A DNA stretch of 9,711 bases, from assembly GCA_036655715.1 (NCBI GenBank), contig JAVVPO010000087.1, positions 1 through 9,711 of the forward strand, in the 5' to 3' direction. Position numbers and translations under genes: made by a program. The notes beneath the pieces were generated by a model. It worked only from the letters and a program-made list of their open reading frames with translations. It was not told where the DNA came from and did no database searches. Shown one piece after another: positions 6,178 through 9,711 of the stretch (position 1 is the stretch's first letter; the number at the start of each line of letters is the position of its first letter). The DNA is from JAVVPO01 sp036655715 (GTDB lineage Bacteria; Bacillota; Clostridia; Lachnospirales; Cellulosilyticaceae).

Positions 6178-6988
6178 ATTGAAGTGAACTATATACTTTC
6201 ACCTTCTTATCCATCTCATCGATTTCATCTAACCATAATAGGGTTTTGAAATCTTTAATTACTCTATTTTCTGGTTCTTTGGTTGCCATCAAGACACCAA
6301 TCCCCACTAACTCCGCACTAAACTCTTGAAGGAGGTCACTAATCCCCTTTGCAGTCCCACCTGCCTTCATAAAGTCATCTATAAATAATACTTTAGATTC
6401 TCTCTTGATAGATCTAGTTGACAAACACATGGTTTTTATACGGTGATTACTACCAGCTATATAATTCATATAAATTACTGGGCCATCTGTTAGTTTACTC
6501 TGTGTTCTTACTACAACCAAAGGCTTATTTAGTGCTCTTGCTGTCATAAGTGCAATAGGAATTCCTTTTGTTTCTACTGTAATAACATAATCTATTTGTG
6601 AATCTGCAAACATACTTGCAAGTGCTGTCCCTATTTTTTTACTTATCTTAGGTGAATAGAGTAAATCATTGGTATAGATATATCCACCTGCTATCATACG
6701 TTCTGGACTATCTACCATCTCACATAGCTCATCTGTAAATTTCTTAATTTGCTCTACTGTCATAATAGGATCATAGAAAACACCACCTGCTGCCCCTGCT
6801 ACAGTTTCTATAGTACCTATTTCATAAGTTCTAAACATCTCTTTAATCACGTCTAAATCTTCACTTATAGTAGATTTAGCACAATTAAATAAATCACAGA
6901 AATGAGTAAGTGTAAAAATCTGATTCGGGTTTTCTGTAAGAATACTAGAGATCACACCTATTCTTTCGTTCTTTTGTACTTTTTTCAT
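6176..6988 (-). CDS. purR: Purine operon repressor PurR (Gram-positive, PRPP-responsive)
   Basis: PurR of Firmicutes represses purine synthesis and transport genes and is released from DNA by PRPP; it is unrelated to the LacI-family PurR of enterobacteria. The 270-residue protein has an N-terminal winged helix (about 1-74; FTLTHFCDLFNCAKSTISED is the recognition region, then GAAGGVFYDP). A phosphoribosyltransferase-like domain follows (75-270) with VETKGIPIA (138-146) and the PRPP motif VLFIDDFMKAGGT (200-212), close to the Bacillus subtilis protein. It is about 15 residues shorter than that protein, at the C-terminus. The ATG at 6986-6988 has AAGGAG 10 nt upstream. It is divergent from murC and upstream of glgC on the same strand, with a strong terminator between. 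I find no convincing PurBox in front of it, so autoregulation is not shown. Confidence 0.96.
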   Translation of the reverse strand: MKKVQKNERIGVISSILTENPNQIFTLTHFCDLFNCAKSTISEDLDVIKEMFRTYEIGTIETVAGAAGGVFYDPIMTVEQIKKFTDELCEMVDSPERMIAGGYIYTNDLLYSPKISKKIGTALASMFADSQIDYVITVETKGIPIALMTARALNKPLVVVRTQSKLTDGPVIYMNYIAGSNHRIKTMCLSTRSIKRESKVLFIDDFMKAGGTAKGISDLLQEFSAELVGIGVLMATKEPENRVIKDFKTLLWLDEIDEMDKKVKVYSSLQ

Positions 6989-7029
6989 GTGCTATGGGCT
7001 CCTTTTTTTCTTTGATACGTCTATAAACT

Positions 7030-7057
7030 ATTATACTCAAACCACCAAGTAATTCAA
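7030..7057 (-). promoter_or_regulatory. Sigma-A-type promoter of purR
   Basis: On the minus strand, TTGAAT (7052-7057) and a perfect TATAAT (7030-7035) are 16 bp apart. The leader would be roughly 35 nt. It lies within the 263-bp gap shared with the divergent murC. Confidence 0.7.
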
Positions 7058-7091
7058 TTCTTTTTATTATAGTCTGTCTGATAATATTTAT

Positions 7092-7120
7092 TTGTGGTTA
7101 CTACTGTCTTAGTATATAAT
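7092..7120 (+). promoter_or_regulatory. Candidate promoter of murC
   Basis: TTGTGG (7092-7097) and TATAAT (7115-7120) are 17 bp apart, which would give a leader of about 125 nt. An alternative is TTGCTA (7170-7175) with TATATA (7194-7199) at 18 bp. The region is so AT-rich that the choice is uncertain. Confidence 0.35.
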
Positions 7121-7198
7121 TATAACTACTTATAGAAATTATAATTATGTATGTATAATTTTTAATAGATTGCTATATGCCTTGCATATATTTTATAT

Positions 7199-7215
7199 AA
7201 GTTGATTTTCAACTT
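7199..7215 (+). promoter_or_regulatory. Small inverted repeat in the murC leader
   Basis: AAGTTGA and TCAACTT pair perfectly around TTT. With one bulge the stem extends outward by a further TATA/TATA. It ends about 20 bases before the AAAGGA ribosome binding site of murC, so it could be an RNA hairpin or a protein site. Its function is unknown. Confidence 0.4.
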
Positions 7216-7251
7216 TATATTTTAAATAGGTACCTCGAAAGGATTAATTAT

Positions 7252-8610
7252 ATGGTGAAAAAAATACATTTTATTGGTATTGGTGGTATTAGTATGAGTG
7301 GTTTAGCAGAAATTATGCATGACCGCGGTGTTACGGTTAGCGGTTCTGATATGAAAACTTCTCATGTTACAGATCATTTAGAAACTCTAGGTATTAAAGT
7401 CTCTATTTCTCATAGTGCCGCAAATATTACTGACGATTTAGACCTGGTTATCTACACAGCAGCAATTGCTAAAGATAATGAGGAACTCTTGGCTGCCCGC
7501 GAGAAGGTATCTAGAGTTCTCACACGTTCACAATTCTTAGGTGAACTTATGAGCTCTTACGAATTCCCAATATGCATTTCTGGGACTCATGGTAAAACAA
7601 CAACTACTTCTATGTTAAGTGAAGGCCTTATTGGAGCTAACTTTAACCCTACTATTACAGTAGGAGGAATTCTGAATTCTATTGGGGGCAATATTCGCTT
7701 AGGTGATTCTAAATACTTTATCACTGAAGCTTGCGAATACTGTAATAGTTTCCTTGATTTCTTCCCTAAAATAGGTATTATCCTTAATATTGAGGAAGAC
7801 CATATGGATTTCTTTAAAGATATTCATGATATCCGTCACTCTTTTACTAGATTTGTGAATCTTATTCCAGCTGATGGTTTCTTATCTCTTAATGGTAACA
7901 TTTCTAATAGAGCTGAGTTATTAAAAGATACAACTTGTAAAGTAGAGACTTTCGGACTAACAGAAGACTTTGACTGGTATGCTAAAAATATCGTATTCGA
8001 TGAGAAAGCTTGCGCAGATTTTGATGTATTTTACAAAGGCACTCTTATGGGACATATAAAATTAAGTGCACCAGGTGAACATAACATACTTAACTGCCTT
8101 TCTGTTTGTAGTGTCTGTCACTTCTTAGAGGTTGATATTGAAACACTAAACAATGGGATTGCTCGTTTTACAGGAGCTAATCAACGTTTTGAAATCAAAG
8201 GAACTGTTCATGGTGTAACGATTGTCGATGACTATGCTCACCATCCAACTGAGATTGCTGCGACTTTAAGCGTAGCTAATGCGTATCCTCATAATAATCT
8301 GTATGTGATTTTCCAACCACATACGTATACACGCACCAAAGCATTCCTCGGCGACTTCGCTAAAGTATTATCTACGGCTGGCCATATCATCGTTACTGAT
8401 ATCTATGCGGCTCGCGAGAAAAACCCTGGTGATATTCATGCACAAGATATCGTAAATGCTATCCATGACTTAGGTCATACTGCACTTTATATGGATGACT
8501 TTGAAGCCATTGCAGACTACCTACTTGAGAAGTGCGTTCCAAATGACTTAGTCATCACTATGGGTGCTGGTAACGTCAATCAAATTGCCGATATCCTTTT
8601 AGGCAAGTAA
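7252..8610 (+). CDS. murC: UDP-N-acetylmuramate--L-alanine ligase
   Basis: MurC adds L-alanine to UDP-MurNAc using ATP, the first amino-acid step of peptidoglycan precursor synthesis in the cytoplasm. The 452 residues show the three Mur-ligase domains. The N-terminal UDP-binding fold has GIGGISMSG (9-17). The central ATPase has the P-loop GTHGKTTT (111-118), EACEYCNSFL (159-168) and NIEEDHMDFF (179-188). The C-terminal domain has DDYAHHPTEI (327-336) and FQPHTYTRT (354-362). Length and motifs are normal, and the GK-end follows MGAGNVNQIADILL. AAAGGA precedes the ATG by 8 nt. It is divergent from purR and followed by a hairpin without a T-run and then a dnaD-like gene with its own promoter. 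MurC and GlmU act in the same cell-wall route, which may explain their closeness. Confidence 0.97.
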   Translation: MVKKIHFIGIGGISMSGLAEIMHDRGVTVSGSDMKTSHVTDHLETLGIKVSISHSAANITDDLDLVIYTAAIAKDNEELLAAREKVSRVLTRSQFLGELMSSYEFPICISGTHGKTTTTSMLSEGLIGANFNPTITVGGILNSIGGNIRLGDSKYFITEACEYCNSFLDFFPKIGIILNIEEDHMDFFKDIHDIRHSFTRFVNLIPADGFLSLNGNISNRAELLKDTTCKVETFGLTEDFDWYAKNIVFDEKACADFDVFYKGTLMGHIKLSAPGEHNILNCLSVCSVCHFLEVDIETLNNGIARFTGANQRFEIKGTVHGVTIVDDYAHHPTEIAATLSVANAYPHNNLYVIFQPHTYTRTKAFLGDFAKVLSTAGHIIVTDIYAAREKNPGDIHAQDIVNAIHDLGHTALYMDDFEAIADYLLEKCVPNDLVITMGAGNVNQIADILLGK

Positions 8611-8625
8611 CTATATCCCTTTACT

Positions 8626-8674
8626 TTAAGAGCCCTACATCCTATGTTATTGCATTAGGACGTAGGGCTCTTAA
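8626..8674 (+). terminator. Stable hairpin after murC, probable terminator lacking a T-run
   Basis: TTAAGAGCCCTAC (8626-8638) pairs with GTAGGGCTCTTAA (8662-8674). The stem continues as TCCTATG/CATTAGGA with one bulge and one mismatch, around a 6-base loop. It lies 15 bp after the murC stop. No T-run follows on the plus strand or on the minus strand, so its efficiency as an intrinsic terminator is doubtful. It may instead stabilise the 3' end. Confidence 0.55.
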
Positions 8675-8776
8675 CTTATCCTCTACCTTTAAGTCATGGG
8701 CCCTTACATTGTCCTATCGTCCCTTTTTCATTTCATTCGTAGTATTTTAAGCTCTCCGCTTTATTTTTTCTCCCCC

Positions 8777-8805
8777 ATGATATTTCTATTTTTTTATGAT
8801 ATAAT
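8777..8805 (+). promoter_or_regulatory. Extended -10 promoter of the dnaD-like gene
   Basis: ATGATA (8777-8782) and TATAAT (8800-8805) are 17 bp apart. TGA directly precedes the -10 box, giving an extended -10. The start codon is about 32 bp past the box. Confidence 0.7.
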
Positions 8806-8837
8806 ACTAACACAATTCTTTTTAGGAGGTGCCTCAC

Positions 8838-9711
8838 ATGGCATATGCAAAATTCATTTCATCTGAGCCTACTACCATTAGTGTTCCTTATTGGTTCATT
8901 AAAGATTATATGCCAGCAGCTCTAGGTGGCTACGTGAAGGTATACCTATATCTAGTTGCTACATATACAATGCAAGAAGGCTTAGATTTAAGCGAGACTG
9001 CCACGGCACTTGATATGCTTTATTCAGAAGTTATTTCAGCACTTAAGTACTGGGATGGTTTATCTATTATCAGCTTTACTACTTTATCTGATGACGAGTT
9101 TGAGATCATAGTAAATTTTGATAAACCCACTGAAGAAAGTAGCCCCACTCAAGTCCTAGAAGCTTCTATACAAACTAATACCTTACCTATTGCTAAAACA
9201 TACATTCAACAAACAAGACCTAATTATTCTGCTCAAGAACTTAATATTTACAGATCTGAAGATAGGTCTATTACACAACTCTTCCTAATAGCCGAGCAGT
9301 ATTTAGGACGTTTACTCTCTTCAACTGATCAACAAGTTTTATTTGGCTTATATGATTGGCTCCACATGCCTCTAGATCTTATTGAATATCTCATAGAATA
9401 CTGTGTATCCAATAATCATACAGCTATCCGTTATATAGAAAAGGTTGCTATTTCCTGGGTAGATATGGGAATACTCACTGTAGATGCAGCTAAGCTCCGT
9501 GCAACTAACGATAAAAAATATCATACCATTCTAAATGAACTAGGCCTTTCTAGCCAGCAAATCACAAGTATTCAGAAAGAATATATTGATAAGTGGTTAG
9601 ATACCTATAAATTAAAATTAGATATTGTCTTAGAAGGTTGTAAAAGAGCCGTTGCCCAAACTAAAAATCCAAGTCTTAAGTACCTAGATGCTATGCTTTC
9701 CTCTTGGTATA
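8838..9711 (+). CDS. DnaD-domain replication initiation / primosome protein, 3' end outside window
   Basis: The frame is open from the ATG at 8838 to the window end (291 complete codons), with AGGAGG 10 nt before the start. The N-terminus (about 15-95) looks like a winged helix of the DnaD/DnaB type (SVPYWFIKDYMPAALGGYVK, then KYWDGLSIISF). A linker runs to about 145. A first DnaD domain follows (about 147-220; FGLYDWLHMPLDLIEYLIEY), and a second begins near 255 (IVLEGCKRAVAQTKNPSLKY). Each ends with the family's YxxxIxxxW pattern: Tyr199-Val203-Trp207 and Tyr282-Met286-Trp290. DnaD-family proteins remodel DNA and help load the replicative helicase at initiation or restart. In Clostridia, two-domain versions often precede a DnaC-like helicase loader, so that gene may lie just downstream. 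The family is clear. Whether it is the main initiation protein or a phage-derived relative is not, though the housekeeping context favours the former. Confidence 0.9.
   Translation, partial: MAYAKFISSEPTTISVPYWFIKDYMPAALGGYVKVYLYLVATYTMQEGLDLSETATALDMLYSEVISALKYWDGLSIISFTTLSDDEFEIIVNFDKPTEESSPTQVLEASIQTNTLPIAKTYIQQTRPNYSAQELNIYRSEDRSITQLFLIAEQYLGRLLSSTDQQVLFGLYDWLHMPLDLIEYLIEYCVSNNHTAIRYIEKVAISWVDMGILTVDAAKLRATNDKKYHTILNELGLSSQQITSIQKEYIDKWLDTYKLKLDIVLEGCKRAVAQTKNPSLKYLDAMLSSWY

Overview
The window looks like chromosomal housekeeping DNA from an AT-rich, probably spore-forming Clostridia member of the Lachnospirales type. Cellulosilyticum-like is only a guess from gene content. The clues are SpoVG, a Gram-positive PurR, the paired GlgC/GlgD glycogen enzymes, a two-domain DnaD-like primosome protein, strong AGGAGG ribosome binding sites and T-rich intrinsic terminators.

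Layout. Positions 1-177 (minus) hold the tail of a pentapeptide-repeat protein that seems to have lost its 5' part. Positions 178-578 have no gene but contain the most unusual object here, a hairpin element of about 203 bp (298-500), followed by the prs terminator. Positions 579-5993 carry five minus-strand genes, transcribed in the order glgC, glgD, spoVG, glmU, prs. purR (6176-6988) lies upstream on the same strand. murC (7252-8610) is divergent from purR. A dnaD-like gene (8838 to the window end) follows murC on the plus strand.

How the genes fit together. GlmU makes UDP-GlcNAc and MurC adds L-alanine to UDP-MurNAc, so both feed peptidoglycan. Prs makes PRPP, and PurR is the repressor that senses PRPP. 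SpoVG is a small global RNA- and DNA-binding regulator. The purR, spoVG, glmU, prs order is the familiar Firmicutes arrangement, but here glgC-glgD sits between purR and spoVG. Visible promoters precede prs, spoVG, glgC, purR and dnaD, and strong terminators follow purR, spoVG and prs, so the block is probably several transcription units rather than one operon.

I see no new defence, mobile or biosynthetic system. All full-length genes belong to well-known families. The best candidate for something undescribed is the long hairpin element at 298-500.
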